Of a stretch of 64,000 bases of DNA, positions 38,565 to 48,045 are shown in pieces; the first letter of the stretch is position 1; each line of letters opens with the position of its first letter. The notes beneath the pieces were generated by a model. The model was not told the DNA's origin. It searched no databases and was given only the letters and a program-made list of their open reading frames with translations. The stretch comes from an uncultured Umboniibacter sp. GTDB lineage: Bacteria; Pseudomonadota; Gammaproteobacteria; Pseudomonadales; DSM-25080. Location of the stretch: assembly GCF_947497555.1 (NCBI RefSeq), contig NZ_CANMGY010000013.1:1-64000 (forward strand), written 5' to 3'. Position numbers and translations under genes: made by a program.

Positions 38565-39553
38565 CAACTACCGAGCACCCTTTCGCGGAATTTATTCGTC
38601 AAATCGGTAAAGGTCAGAAGGGCCGTAAAGATCTTAGCGAGCAGCAAGCATTTAGCGCCATGACGGCCATTCTCAATGACGAGGTAACGGATACTCAGAT
38701 TGGTGCTTTCCTCATGCTGATGCGCGTGAAGGAAGAATGCGAGGACGAACTCATCGGCTTTGTTAGAGCAATCGAAGCTCATTCGGCGCCGGCGCAATCT
38801 AAAGCTAGCGCTGAAATCGATATTAGCTGGTCAAGCTATTCGGGAAAACGAGATGAGAGCAACTGGTATATTCTAGCGCAGCTAGCGCTGAGTCAGTCCT
38901 ATCGGATATTGGTCCATGGTGGGCCCGGACATACACCGGGTCGATATTACACTGAAGCGGTGTATCGAGAGCTCGGTTTACTCGAGGCAAAAACCCCTAG
39001 CTTGAATAATCCAACGTACCTGCCACTGCGCGACTGGGCTCCAAAGCTCGAACGCATGCTCGCGCTTAGATTCGAACTTGGGCTTAGATCGCCGCTGAAT
39101 AGCGTCCTGCGTCTCTGCGCTCCCTTTGCAGCTAGACTACAGCTCATGTCAGTATTCCACCCCCGCTACTCACCGCTTCACCAACAGGCCTCTATTCGTC
39201 TCGGTCGAACTGGCAGTCTCGTCTTTAAAGGGGCCGGTGGCGAAGCTGAAATTCGTCCTACTGCGAATACCCAACTTTTTATCACCCAAGTCGATAAAGC
39301 CTATGAGTTCACGATGAGCCGCCAATCTAGCTCCAGACTCCCACCCACCACCCCCACCGTTAAGGTGCTTTGCGACGTCTGGCGTAATGACGAACTAACC
39401 AGCCCTGAGGCTGAAAACGGTGTATTGACGATCTTAGAAACAATGACTGCCGTGCTGATGGCCTACCACCACACCGATTATGAGGCCGCTAGGGCAGAAA
39501 GCCTGCAACTTTGGCATAGTCGTGACAAAAATCGGCTCGATATCCAAGCATAA
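38561..39553 (+). CDS. ybiB: YbiB/TrpD2-like nucleic-acid-binding protein
   Basis: A 330-aa protein with the anthranilate phosphoribosyltransferase fold: an N-terminal helical domain (EQQAFSAMTAILNDEVTDTQ) and a phosphate-loop region altered to VHGGPGHTPGRYYTEA. E. coli YbiB has this fold but binds nucleic acid and is not a Trp enzyme. It overlaps tusE by 4 bp, the common position for this gene. No other trp genes are near, which supports the YbiB reading. Confidence 0.85.
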   Translation: MTTTEHPFAEFIRQIGKGQKGRKDLSEQQAFSAMTAILNDEVTDTQIGAFLMLMRVKEECEDELIGFVRAIEAHSAPAQSKASAEIDISWSSYSGKRDESNWYILAQLALSQSYRILVHGGPGHTPGRYYTEAVYRELGLLEAKTPSLNNPTYLPLRDWAPKLERMLALRFELGLRSPLNSVLRLCAPFAARLQLMSVFHPRYSPLHQQASIRLGRTGSLVFKGAGGEAEIRPTANTQLFITQVDKAYEFTMSRQSSSRLPPTTPTVKVLCDVWRNDELTSPEAENGVLTILETMTAVLMAYHHTDYEAARAESLQLWHSRDKNRLDIQA

Positions 39554-39598
39554 GATCAACTATAATTCGCGCAATCAACTCAGCATCTAGGTAACCGC

Positions 39599-40684
39599 GT
39601 GAATTTCACCCAACCCGAAAACTATCAAGCTCTCTTTGCGGAAAAAATTGACCGCCTAACTGCCATGCTCAGTCCGTTCTATGGCGGTACTCTTGACACT
39701 TACGAGTCCGCGCCAGAGTTCTATCGTATGCGCGCCGAGTTTAGAATTTGGCACACTGACGATGGCGCGCACTATGCCATGTTCAAGCGCGGTGATAATA
39801 AAACTCCTATATTTGTTGATCATTTCCCCGTTGCCTCTCAGGAAATCAATACCTTAATGCCAAAGCTATTGGCCGAAGTGAACGCTAGTGAACTGCTCGC
39901 CAAGCGGCTTTTTCATATTGAGTTTCTCGCAACGCTATCGGGGGATATGCTCGTGACCTTTATCTACCACCGCCCGCTGAGCGAGGAGTGGATAGCATTC
40001 GCGAAGGAATTGGAGGCCCGCTATGCCATCGCTATTATTGGACGCTCGCGCAAACAAAAGGTGATTATTAGCCGCGATTGGGTTGACGAAGTGCTAACGG
40101 TGAATCGCAACGCCCTGCACTATCGACAGAACGAAGGTGGATTTAGCCAACCCAACGCAGCCGTCTGTCAGAAGATGCTCGAATGGGCTATCGCTCAGTC
40201 TGCACAACAGACTAACCAAGATCTTTTAGAGTTGTATTGCGGCAACGGTAATTTCTCTGTGGCACTGGCGCCACACTACCGAAAAGTCTTGGCCACGGAG
40301 ATGGCAAAGACTTCCATTCGCGCCGCTCAGCTGAATGCTGAGTCGAATGGCGTAGCAAATCTTAGCGTTGCCCGATTATCGGCGGAGGAATTTACGCAGG
40401 CGTGGAATAGAGACCGCGAGTTTAAGCGCTTAAAAGAGATAGATCTCGACGACTACGATGTATCGACGATCTTCGTCGATCCACCCCGTGCCGGTATGGA
40501 TCCAGACACCACTGAGCTTTGTCAGCGCTTCGAGCGTATCATTTATATTAGCTGTAACCCTACTACGCTGGTCGAGAACCTTCAGCAATTGACACAAACT
40601 CACGTTATCAAGCGCGCCGCGCTATTCGATCAATTTCCGTATACTGATCATATGGAAGCTGGCGTTATCCTAGAACGCCGCTAG
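39599..40684 (+). CDS. trmA: tRNA (uracil-54-C5)-methyltransferase TrmA
   Basis: Makes ribothymidine at position 54 of all tRNAs with SAM. The 361-aa product starts at GTG 39599 and has TrmA-length rather than RlmD-length, without an N-terminal TRAM domain or Fe-S cysteines. Motifs are QDLLELYCGNGNFSVALAP, FVDPPRAGMDPDT and the catalytic Cys in IIYISCNPTTLVENL. Its stop overlaps the convergent DUF2489 stop by 4 bp. Confidence 0.95.
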   Translation: MNFTQPENYQALFAEKIDRLTAMLSPFYGGTLDTYESAPEFYRMRAEFRIWHTDDGAHYAMFKRGDNKTPIFVDHFPVASQEINTLMPKLLAEVNASELLAKRLFHIEFLATLSGDMLVTFIYHRPLSEEWIAFAKELEARYAIAIIGRSRKQKVIISRDWVDEVLTVNRNALHYRQNEGGFSQPNAAVCQKMLEWAIAQSAQQTNQDLLELYCGNGNFSVALAPHYRKVLATEMAKTSIRAAQLNAESNGVANLSVARLSAEEFTQAWNRDREFKRLKEIDLDDYDVSTIFVDPPRAGMDPDTTELCQRFERIIYISCNPTTLVENLQQLTQTHVIKRAALFDQFPYTDHMEAGVILERR

Positions 40685-41172
40685 GCAGCGGCGTCTTCAA
40701 ATTTCGGGCGTTCAAAAGTCGACAGAGCGCCCATTGTCCGCTTTACAGCCTCTTCATACTCTTGCTCAAGCTCATCACGTTGGCGGTCGAGTTTGAACTG
40801 CTCCTTTGGCGTGAGTGCCTTGTAATCAGCCAGAATGGGGAAACTCTGTGCGCGATCAGACACTTCATAAATAGCAGGGTGAATACTTCGGTATAATGAA
40901 CTCAGTTGCAACTGGTCCATCGAATGACAAATTCGTAAGCACGCTTCGGTTGTGGAAAGCTCGTCCTGAAGACAAGCTCTGGCCAGCACGGTAATACCCA
41001 AGGCAACTTCGTCCATTGCCGCTTCAGCTCGCTGTTCAATATCCTGAAGTTTGACTGCCTGTTCAGTCTCAACTTGCTTTACCTGCTTTGTAAGCTTGAG
41101 CGCATAAATTGCTAGTACTACAATAATACTTGTTGCTAGGATAAAACCGATTAAGATAGTGGTGGTCAGCAT
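40681..41172 (-). CDS. DUF2489 family membrane protein
   Basis: A 163-aa protein with one N-terminal membrane helix (TTTILIGFILATSIIVVLAIYA, given in part) followed by a coiled-coil-like KLTKQVKQVETEQAV and a soluble domain of the DUF2489 type (ACLRICHSMDQL, KALTPKEQFKLDRQRDEL). The start ATG 41172 has GGAG at good spacing; an ATG seven codons upstream lacks one. Function unknown. Divergent from the TPR gene. Confidence 0.78.
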   Translation of the reverse strand: MLTTTILIGFILATSIIVVLAIYALKLTKQVKQVETEQAVKLQDIEQRAEAAMDEVALGITVLARACLQDELSTTEACLRICHSMDQLQLSSLYRSIHPAIYEVSDRAQSFPILADYKALTPKEQFKLDRQRDELEQEYEEAVKRTMGALSTFERPKFEDAAA

Positions 41173-41223
41173 AAAAGCTCCAATTCTGATCAATCTACAG
41201 ATTATACGCTTAAAAAGGGCATC

Positions 41224-41655
41224 ATGGACGAACTAAGCAAGGAATTAACGGAATCTATCAAGGTGTTGTGCTCCGAAGGCTATGAGCTCTACGATCAAAA
41301 GCAGTGGGAACGAGCATTGCGTGTATTTTATCGCGCTTGGAACAAGCTACCGAAACCGCAAACAGATTATAAGGAGTCAGGTTGGGTGCTTACCGCTTTG
41401 GGAGACACTTACTTTAAGGCTGGTAGGTTTCGGCCAGCGAAGGAAGCACTAAACTCAGCACTCCATTGCCCTGGTATTAACTACAACCCCTTCGTATTAC
41501 TAAGACTTGGGCAATCACTTCTTGAACAGGGTGACGCTGATAAAGCTCATCAGACTTTAGCCTTCGCCTATAAAAAAGGCGGCAGACAACTGTTTGAGAG
41601 CGAAGCACCTAAGTATTTACTGGCAGCTCTTCAGCCGCCAGCGAATAAGGACTAA
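41224..41655 (+). CDS. tetratricopeptide-repeat protein
   Basis: A 143-aa soluble protein with about three TPR units: YELYDQKQWERALRVFYRAW, LGDTYFKAGRFRPAKEALNS and LGQSLLEQGDADKAHQTLAF. It lacks a signal peptide, so it is probably a cytosolic adaptor. It has no identified partner; the divergent DUF2489 gene and the convergent response regulator gene (2-nt gap) are the neighbours. Confidence 0.8.
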   Translation: MDELSKELTESIKVLCSEGYELYDQKQWERALRVFYRAWNKLPKPQTDYKESGWVLTALGDTYFKAGRFRPAKEALNSALHCPGINYNPFVLLRLGQSLLEQGDADKAHQTLAFAYKKGGRQLFESEAPKYLLAALQPPANKD

Positions 41656-41657
41656 GC

Positions 41658-42281
41658 TTAGATTTCGCTGCGAGCGATCATTACCATTCTAACCAGCTGT
41701 GCTAATGAACGACAGCCCATTTTCTGCATAACGTTAGCGCGATGAATTTCAACGGTACGTTGACTTACCTCTAGGTCATAGGCAATCACCTTATTTGCGT
41801 TGCCGGCCACCACCATCTCCATAACTTGAGATTCGCGATCAGTCAACTTTGATAGTCGCTCTAGCGCCGTTTCCTTGAGAACCTGTCGCTCGCGGCTAGC
41901 AGTCATGCTTTCAACTGCGTCCTCAATATGCGAGAGCAACTCTTGATCATCGAAGGGTTTAAGAATGAAGTCCAGCGCTCCGTTCTTGATGGCTTCGACT
42001 GCCATTGGAACATCTCCGTGCCCCGTTACAAATACAACCGGTAGGAGTTGATCTCGGGTTTTAAGTTCATCAAAGAGCTCTAGACCACTCATACCAGGCA
42101 TACGAATATCGAATATACCCACCGCCGGCTTAGCTAACGCCGCGTTGGCCAAGAAATCCTGTGCGTCAACAAATGTCTGACAGCGATAACCATTAGCCTT
42201 CATAAGAAAACTAATTGAGCCGCGTACTGCTTCGTCGTCATCAACAACGTAAATTACAACATCTAATGCTTGTTCGCTCAT
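41658..42281 (-). CDS. FixJ-family response regulator (REC-LuxR)
   Basis: A 207-aa response regulator. The receiver has acidic DDDE at 14-17, the phospho-acceptor Asp58 in GIFDIRMPGMSG, Thr in VFVTGHGDVPMAVEAIKNGA and Lys in FILKPFDD. The C-terminal LuxR-type HTH reads LTDRESQVMEMVVAGNANK and YDLEVSQRTVEIHRANVM. This is the FixJ/TtrR class. It follows the histidine kinase by 67 nt and is its likely partner. Targets are unknown. Confidence 0.93.
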   Translation of the reverse strand: MSEQALDVVIYVVDDDEAVRGSISFLMKANGYRCQTFVDAQDFLANAALAKPAVGIFDIRMPGMSGLELFDELKTRDQLLPVVFVTGHGDVPMAVEAIKNGALDFILKPFDDQELLSHIEDAVESMTASRERQVLKETALERLSKLTDRESQVMEMVVAGNANKVIAYDLEVSQRTVEIHRANVMQKMGCRSLAQLVRMVMIARSEI

Positions 42282-42348
42282 GCCTTATTTCCCTTTGGTA
42301 AAACCTTCTAGTGGAACATCTTTTTTTATCTATAATATCTCAGCGAAA

Positions 42349-44091
42349 CTATGCTGAAGTTTTTGCGTAAGGTAGACACACTTCAAAAACCGCCCCACCT
42401 TCATCTTTATTAAAGACTCTCATCGTACCTTTGTGAGCTTGAACAATCGAGTGGCTAATAGATAAACCAATTCCCATGCCCGATGCCTTGGTGGTAAAAA
42501 AGGGATGGAAAACACGCTGAAGTGCCTCGTCGCTCAAACCAGGACCGTTATCACCAATTTGGATGATGACGCCCCTTTCTTCGGCAAACAGTATCACATC
42601 CACCTGGCCGTCGGACTGTCGGAATGCCGCAACGGCTTCCAGCGCATTACGAATCAAATTAATCAATACCTGCTGAACCTGAACGGCGTCAACTTGGATA
42701 GGCGCAATACCAACCTGAAGATCGGTAACAACTGGAATGTCATACTTCCGTGCATCGACCATACCTAGCGCCACGGATTCCGCCACAATGTCTTCAGGAG
42801 CCCAAAGCTGAAGATTGGTGCCACTCTTGTTAACGAAATCACGAAGGCGACGAATAACCTCACCTGCTCGCCTCGCCTGTTTAGCAATCTGTGTAAACGC
42901 CTCCTCCATCATCTCCCGGTCGAGCTCAGGCCTCTGTAAGAGCTTCTCACTCGCCTGCGCATAGGTGGTAATAGCAGAGAGTGGTTGATTAATTTCATGG
43001 GCAATACCGGCCGCCATCTCTCCCATGGTATTAAGGCGCGCAACGTGCGCAAGATGGTCCCGGCCATCTCGAATTGCCTTTTCCGCTACCCGAAGGTCCT
43101 TTTCGGCGCGGCGGCGGTCGGTGATATCTACCAAGGTGACTAAAAGTCGATCCTGTTCATCAAGTTCAACTTTGCGCATCATGACTTCGAGTTCATGCTC
43201 CGAGCCGCGGCTATCCCGAACTAACCATAAAAAATACTGGGCTTCACCATTTTCCGCACGAGTTATGAAATCACGGGGCTGTTGATAGGCCTGATTAATC
43301 ACGGAGAAACTGTCAAGGTTTCTCCCGAGGAGTTCCCATTTAGTTAACCCAAAGATCATCGCGGCACGGTCATTACAATCAACAATTTCTGGGGATAATA
43401 GCAGCACACCCTCATTGGCGTTATCAAAGAGGGTTCGATATTTAAGCTCATTCTCTTCCAGATCGACGATAATCGGGCGACTAATGCGATAGAAAAACCA
43501 GCCACCGATGGACGTCAAGATTATCGCTGCTAAGACAGCTCGAATTGCCGCACTAACGAAGGGTTCACGGAGTTCGTTCATAGACACCGTTAATATGAAC
43601 GCTACGCCCCACTCCGGCAGCCCAGAAAAGGCCTTCACTTGCGGTTCCGTAAAGCCATCATCCAAAACAACCACACCCTGTGCCCCGTTTAACGCGGCCA
43701 AAGTTACCTTATCTTCCAGTAAATACGCGGCGCTTGAGACCACAGTGCCGCCGCCCATTAGCCAATGAATTTCATCATCCGTTTGTACAATAACTTCGAA
43801 CACTCCGGTTGTTTCGTTGAGCGGCAGTGTCTGTCTGTCGAATTGCGAGTAAACCCTTCGCATAACGGTTAGCGGCTCTTCGATCTGCCAATCGGGTTGT
43901 TCAAGAAGCATCCGCTCAAATAGTAAAGCCTGATTATCGACGTAGCTAGATAGGATATATTGGTTCTGGTAGGCAACGCTTCGGAATAACGTAAAAAGAG
44001 TGAACAACATCACCATGACACTCACGGTAATGAGTACAATAATCAGACCGAACATTCGACCTCGATAGCTCTTGCGAATTTTCACGTTCAA
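42349..44091 (-). CDS. membrane PAS-domain sensor histidine kinase
   Basis: A 580-aa kinase with a transmembrane helix at about 14-36 and an extracytoplasmic sensor of about 150 residues. A second helix follows near 184-200 (AIRAVLAAIILTSIGGWFFY), then a PAS domain (KYRTLFDNANEGVLLLSPE). The HisKA box carries phospho-His365 in MAAGIAHEINQPLSAITTYA, the FixL/HPK4 form, and the ATPase has LINLIRNALEAV, IGDNGPGLS and GMGIGLSISHSIV. The sensor part matches no ligand domain I recognise. No target operon is adjacent. Confidence 0.92.
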   Translation of the reverse strand: MNVKIRKSYRGRMFGLIIVLITVSVMVMLFTLFTLFRSVAYQNQYILSSYVDNQALLFERMLLEQPDWQIEEPLTVMRRVYSQFDRQTLPLNETTGVFEVIVQTDDEIHWLMGGGTVVSSAAYLLEDKVTLAALNGAQGVVVLDDGFTEPQVKAFSGLPEWGVAFILTVSMNELREPFVSAAIRAVLAAIILTSIGGWFFYRISRPIIVDLEENELKYRTLFDNANEGVLLLSPEIVDCNDRAAMIFGLTKWELLGRNLDSFSVINQAYQQPRDFITRAENGEAQYFLWLVRDSRGSEHELEVMMRKVELDEQDRLLVTLVDITDRRRAEKDLRVAEKAIRDGRDHLAHVARLNTMGEMAAGIAHEINQPLSAITTYAQASEKLLQRPELDREMMEEAFTQIAKQARRAGEVIRRLRDFVNKSGTNLQLWAPEDIVAESVALGMVDARKYDIPVVTDLQVGIAPIQVDAVQVQQVLINLIRNALEAVAAFRQSDGQVDVILFAEERGVIIQIGDNGPGLSDEALQRVFHPFFTTKASGMGIGLSISHSIVQAHKGTMRVFNKDEGGAVFEVCLPYAKTSA

Positions 44092-44151
44092 ATCCTTGTG
44101 TTATAGCCATTCTAAGACAACAATAAGCTAGATTAAGCATGGAAACAAAGT

Positions 44152-44913
44152 GTGTCTGTACTAATTTTTGATTCAGGTCTCGGAGGATTAAGCATTCGCC
44201 GAGAAATACAAATGTTACGACCCGATCTTAGCGTCCATCAGTTCGCCGACCACGCTTGGCTACCGTATGGCGCCAAGAGCGCCAACGACATTTGCAGCCG
44301 CCTCCTTGCAATCATTCCTGCAATGGTAAAGAGGGTTAACGCATCGCTGTTAGTGGTCGCCTGTAATACTGCTAGCACTCACACGCTACCTCAGCTTAGG
44401 GCTGCGCTCAGTATTCCAGTAGTCGGAGTGGTTCCCGCCATCAAGCCCGCAGCACGCATCTCTAAAAGTAGAGAAATTATCGTGCTGGCAACTGAGAGAA
44501 CCATCGCCTCGCCCTACCTTGATGAACTCATTCAACAATACGCCTCGGACTGCACAATTACCCGTATCGGGGCTAATCGTTTAGTTGAGATGGCGGAGTC
44601 TAAACTATCGGGTGGAGCCGTCGATACTACGGAACTCCGAAAGCTTCTCCCTAGCGCTAGTATCCCTCCCTCGGCGGATACTATCGTACTGGCCTGTACG
44701 CACTTCCCATTGCTAAAGGAGGAGCTCGAAGCCTATTTTTCTCAGCAACTCGACTTCGTGGACTCTGGTAATGCAATTGCTCGGCGAGTGAGCGATCTAA
44801 CACCCATCCAGGAAAAAGTAGAGCCCGCTGAATTCTTTACTACTGGAACTCTCAATCAGGCAACAATAGCGCTTTTGAAATCCGAATTATTCACCCGCAT
44901 CACCACCCTATAG
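44152..44913 (+). CDS. murI: glutamate racemase
   Basis: Makes D-glutamate for peptidoglycan. The 253-aa protein starts with GTG at 44152 and shows LIFDSGLGGLSIRR, the first catalytic Cys in VVACNTASTHTLP and the second in VLACTHFPLLKEEL. Divergent from the kinase gene by 60 bp; not linked to other cell-wall genes here. Confidence 0.95.
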   Translation: MSVLIFDSGLGGLSIRREIQMLRPDLSVHQFADHAWLPYGAKSANDICSRLLAIIPAMVKRVNASLLVVACNTASTHTLPQLRAALSIPVVGVVPAIKPAARISKSREIIVLATERTIASPYLDELIQQYASDCTITRIGANRLVEMAESKLSGGAVDTTELRKLLPSASIPPSADTIVLACTHFPLLKEELEAYFSQQLDFVDSGNAIARRVSDLTPIQEKVEPAEFFTTGTLNQATIALLKSELFTRITTL

Positions 44914-45037
44914 CGTCAGTAGTCATCTATAATCTTTAGTTATCCAAGGTAAAAGTAAGTTTCCCTTTAAGACTGAGGGTTCGCTAGCTATTATGCCTAA
45001 ACGAATAACGACTAATCGAACTGCGTGGTAAGTGAAA

Positions 45038-46114
45038 ATGAGTTTAGCAACAATCGACAATATCAACGTTGAAAGCCAAGACGTACTTCTTTCTCCCGCA
45101 AAGCTTATTGCTGAGCTTCCGCTGTCAGAACGCGCTGAGAAAGTAGTAACCGAAGCGCGAAATACCATTCGCAACATTCTTGATGGTAAAGACCACCGCG
45201 TCTTACTAGTAGTTGGACCTTGCTCAATTCATGATACTGAGGCTGCAATGGACTACGCTAAGCGTCTAAAGGCATTGGCGGATGAATTAAGTGATACTTT
45301 ATTTATTGTCATGCGCGTCTATTTCGAAAAGCCACGTACCACCGTTGGCTGGAAGGGCTTAATCAATGATCCACATCTAGATGACTCTTTTGCAATTGAA
45401 GAGGGCCTACACACCGGACGTAAATTATTGATGGATGTTCTCGAACTTGGTATCGGAACGGCTACCGAAGCACTTGATCCCATTTCGCCTCAGTATCTTC
45501 AAGATCTGATCGCTTGGTCAGCCATTGGCGCGCGCACCACTGAATCACAAACTCACCGTGAAATGGCAAGTGGCTTATCTTCTCCTGTTGGTTTCAAAAA
45601 CGGTACCGATGGCGGCTTAGAAGTTGCTATAAATGCTTTACAGTCGTCGGCAAACCCACATCGCTTCTTGGGTATTAACAAGGAAGGTCAGGTTGCCATC
45701 ATCCGGACTCGAGGCAACGGCTATGCTCACATTGTATTACGAGGCGGAAATGGTAAACCTAATTATGATTCAGTCTCCGTTCAGGTGTGCGAGCAGGAGC
45801 TAAGTGGCGCCGGGATTACTCCCAATCTGATGATTGATTGCAGTCACGCTAACTCAAGCAAGGATCACAATCTTCAGCCACTCGTGCTCGATAACGTCTG
45901 TAACCAGATTGCTGAAGGTAACACTTCAATAATGGGGATGATGATCGAATCAAATCTGCACAGTGGCAACCAGAAGATTAATTCCGACCGTGCTCAGCTT
46001 GAATATGGCGTATCCATCACCGATGCGTGTATTAACTGGGAAACTACTGAGAGTTGCCTTCGCGAGATGGCCGACAAACTGCGTAACGTTCTCCCAGCGC
46101 GAACTCGATCTTAA
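45038..46114 (+). CDS. 3-deoxy-7-phosphoheptulonate synthase (class I, AroFGH type)
   Basis: First step of aromatic synthesis: PEP plus erythrose-4-phosphate to DAHP. The product is 358 aa from ATG 45038; a GTG two codons upstream is also possible. Motifs: LLVVGPCSIHDTEAAMDYA, FEKPRTTVGWKGLINDP, PVGFKNGTDG and LMIDCSHANSSKDH. The length and motifs match AroF/AroG/AroH. Which of Tyr, Phe or Trp inhibits it cannot be stated. A TATAAT at 44928-44933 may be its -10. A strong terminator follows. Confidence 0.94.
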   Translation: MSLATIDNINVESQDVLLSPAKLIAELPLSERAEKVVTEARNTIRNILDGKDHRVLLVVGPCSIHDTEAAMDYAKRLKALADELSDTLFIVMRVYFEKPRTTVGWKGLINDPHLDDSFAIEEGLHTGRKLLMDVLELGIGTATEALDPISPQYLQDLIAWSAIGARTTESQTHREMASGLSSPVGFKNGTDGGLEVAINALQSSANPHRFLGINKEGQVAIIRTRGNGYAHIVLRGGNGKPNYDSVSVQVCEQELSGAGITPNLMIDCSHANSSKDHNLQPLVLDNVCNQIAEGNTSIMGMMIESNLHSGNQKINSDRAQLEYGVSITDACINWETTESCLREMADKLRNVLPARTRS

Positions 46115-46165
46115 GCTTTCAGACTCGCAATCGGCGCGCTAAATGCATCAATCTTTAGCGACAAC

Positions 46166-46198
46166 AAAAAAGGCCCGATAACTATATCGGGCCTTTTT
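46166..46198 (+). terminator. bidirectional terminator between aroFGH-type gene and nfuA
   Basis: AAAAAAGGCCCGATA, a short loop and TATCGGGCCTTTTT: A-run on one side and T-run on the other make it work for both convergent genes. Confidence 0.93.
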
Positions 46199-46250
46199 AG
46201 ATAGGGCTGACGCGAGTGGACTTAGTCACCAAGCGTCGCAGGAAGAAGAC

Positions 46251-46838
46251 TTACTTGAAGTATGCGTTCGACGTATCTGAGTGATCGGTTGAATCCTTAA
46301 CGCCTTTCAGTTCTGGAATATTTTCAAGTAGTGTCTTCTCGACGCCTTGCTGTAAGGTCACGTCAACCATGCCACAGCCCTGACAACCACCTCCAAACTC
46401 AAGAATGGCGAAGCCTTCTGTGTCAACTTCTCGCAGAGAGACCTGGCCACCGTGGGACGCTAGGCCCGGATTGACCTCGTTGTATAGGACATAATTAATC
46501 CGATCTTCAAGCGGGCTGTCATCACTAACACGCGGCATCTTAGCGTTTGGCGCTTTAATAGTTAGCTGTCCACCCATGCGGTCTTCAGCGAAATCAACCA
46601 TGGCGTCTTCTAGAAATGGGAGCGAGCGCTGGTCAAACCACATGCTGAAGCGCTCTAGCGGCATCTCTACATCACCCTCTTGCTCTTCACCAGGACGACA
46701 ATAGGCGATACAGGTTTCTGCAGACGGCGTACCCGGAGCTTGAACAAACATGCGCACTCCTACACCCTCAACATCTTGCTTACTTAATAGATCTGCGAGA
46801 TAGTCGTGAGCTGATGGGGTTACGGTTACATTAGACAT
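46251..46838 (-). CDS. nfuA: Fe-S biogenesis protein NfuA
   Basis: Carries and delivers 4Fe-4S clusters to target proteins, notably under stress. From ATG 46838 it is 195 aa; 21 codons upstream are open but not conserved. The N-terminal A-type-like domain ([15 protein letters not shown], cysteines degenerate) is followed by the Nfu domain with the CxxC cluster site in [14 protein letters not shown]. Convergent with the DAHP synthase gene across a shared terminator. Confidence 0.95.
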   Translation of the reverse strand: MSNVTVTPSAHDYLADLLSKQDVEGVGVRMFVQAPGTPSAETCIAYCRPGEEQEGDVEMPLERFSMWFDQRSLPFLEDAMVDFAEDRMGGQLTIKAPNAKMPRVSDDSPLEDRINYVLYNEVNPGLASHGGQVSLREVDTEGFAILEFGGGCQGCGMVDVTLQQGVEKTLLENIPELKGVKDSTDHSDTSNAYFK

Positions 46839-46918
46839 GGTTGAAATTCTCCAGCAATTTGGGCGTATTCTACGCCAAAGCTGAGGCGATAAAAACAACA
46901 AATGTTAAGGGGTTATTT

Positions 46919-47128
46919 ATGAACAGCAAAGTCAATAATAAAGGCTGGCGAAAGTGGTTACGCATAGCTAAGAGCACCGGCGCTGCATTTTTTGGTGTGC
47001 AATCAAGTAAAGTGCTTGAGGAAGATTTTCAGGGGAGTAGCCCACTACCCTTCATTGTAATGGGCCTAATACTAACCGTAGGCTTCGTCGTAACGTTAGT
47101 CGTCATCGTCAACATGGTGCTGAACTGA
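46919..47128 (+). CDS. DUF2970 small membrane protein
   Basis: A 69-aa protein with a basic N-terminus (KGWRKWLRIAKSTGAAFFGV, the DUF2970 core) and one C-terminal membrane helix (IVMGLILTVGFVVTLVVIV). The start ATG 46919 has AAGGGG at good spacing. Function unknown. It is divergent from nfuA and convergent with the MarR gene, 27 nt away. Confidence 0.82.
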   Translation: MNSKVNNKGWRKWLRIAKSTGAAFFGVQSSKVLEEDFQGSSPLPFIVMGLILTVGFVVTLVVIVNMVLN

Positions 47129-47155
47129 ATGCTTTCTTGAGTTAGACCGGGCAAC

Positions 47156-47617
47156 TTAATGAAACGGAGTATCGTCATTTCCTGTCGCTGCAAGCAGAAC
47201 GCTTAGTCCGCGGAAGAAATTCGATTTCTCACGCTCATCTAACAATTCAATGAACTGCTTTTCATGCGACTTGGCTGATTCCAATAGCGTTGGGATCAAA
47301 TTCTTGCCTTTCGTCGTCAGTTCAATATTGATTGAACGTCTATCAGCATTCTCGCGACTTCTTTCCACTAACCCCTTGGCCTCCAATCGATCAACCAAGC
47401 GTGTTATTGCCGATCGATCAACACCAATGTGTTGGGCAATTTGCGCCGGAGTTTTGGCTCGTTGGTAGTAGACTGCATTCAATACCATCCACTGAGCCCA
47501 ACTCACCCCATATTGAGCAACGGCACCATTAAAGGCTTCTTGCATCTGGGTGGCTAGGCGACCTAGCCAATAAATTGAACTGCTATGTAATTCCATATTT
47601 GACGACTCTGAACTCAT
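47156..47617 (-). CDS. MarR-family transcriptional regulator
   Basis: A 153-aa winged-helix regulator with WMVLNAVYYQRAKTPAQIAQ, recognition helix GVDRSAITRLVDRLEAKGLV and wing RSRENADRRSINIELTTKG. ATG 47617 or 47596 could start it. It is transcribed away from the cysI-like gene, but the gap is over 400 bp and holds another small frame, so the target is not clear. Confidence 0.9.
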   Translation of the reverse strand: MSSESSNMELHSSSIYWLGRLATQMQEAFNGAVAQYGVSWAQWMVLNAVYYQRAKTPAQIAQHIGVDRSAITRLVDRLEAKGLVERSRENADRRSINIELTTKGKNLIPTLLESAKSHEKQFIELLDEREKSNFFRGLSVLLAATGNDDTPFH

Positions 47618-47684
47618 AAAATAAGTACCTAAAGCAAACTATTCGAGAAGTTTAGGTTCACCAGTAAGCGAACCAAGCTAGCAT

Positions 47685-47813
47685 CTATGCTAAACCTTGT
47701 AACCAAACGATAGCCGCAGTTACGAAAATCGCAATTAAAATTACTGCGGCAGCGGCATCTACTTTTGCATCATTTGAGCTATTTGTTAATTCTGTCACTT
47801 CGAAAATCCCCAT
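47685..47813 (-). CDS. possible 42-aa single-helix membrane protein
   Basis: A short frame on the minus strand from ATG 47813 encodes an acidic/polar start (MGIFEVTELTNSSNDAKVDA) and one strong membrane helix (VILIAIFVTAAIVWLQG). A longer frame from 47894 is open but shows no protein-like start. No clear Shine-Dalgarno is seen. The composition is that of a real small membrane protein, but there is no family match I know. The rest of the 428-bp gap 47618-48045 shows nothing else recognisable. Confidence 0.4.
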   Translation of the reverse strand: MGIFEVTELTNSSNDAKVDAAAAVILIAIFVTAAIVWLQGLA

Positions 47814-48045
47814 GTTATGAAAATCAATTAAATTGACCGATCCATAACAGCCTCGGCTATTTATAGTATACCCACTACTTAACACCACCGACAACCCGTA
47901 GAAACACCCATTCTAGCTGGCTTGAGGCCGGCTCTCGAGTGGATATAACTATAGGTAATAAGAGTATGAATTTACTGTTCTTTTTGAAATAACTAAAAAC
48001 TGTTAGGTTAGCTGCAGTAATCAGTACTTCAGGGAGTGACTGAAA

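Noticed and set aside
38561-39553. Anthranilate phosphoribosyltransferase TrpD
   Set aside because: No trp neighbours, an altered phosphate loop and the tusE-linked position point to YbiB instead.
46839-46901. N-terminal extension of NfuA
   Set aside because: Not conserved in the family; ATG 46838 starts the usual MSNVTVT-like sequence.
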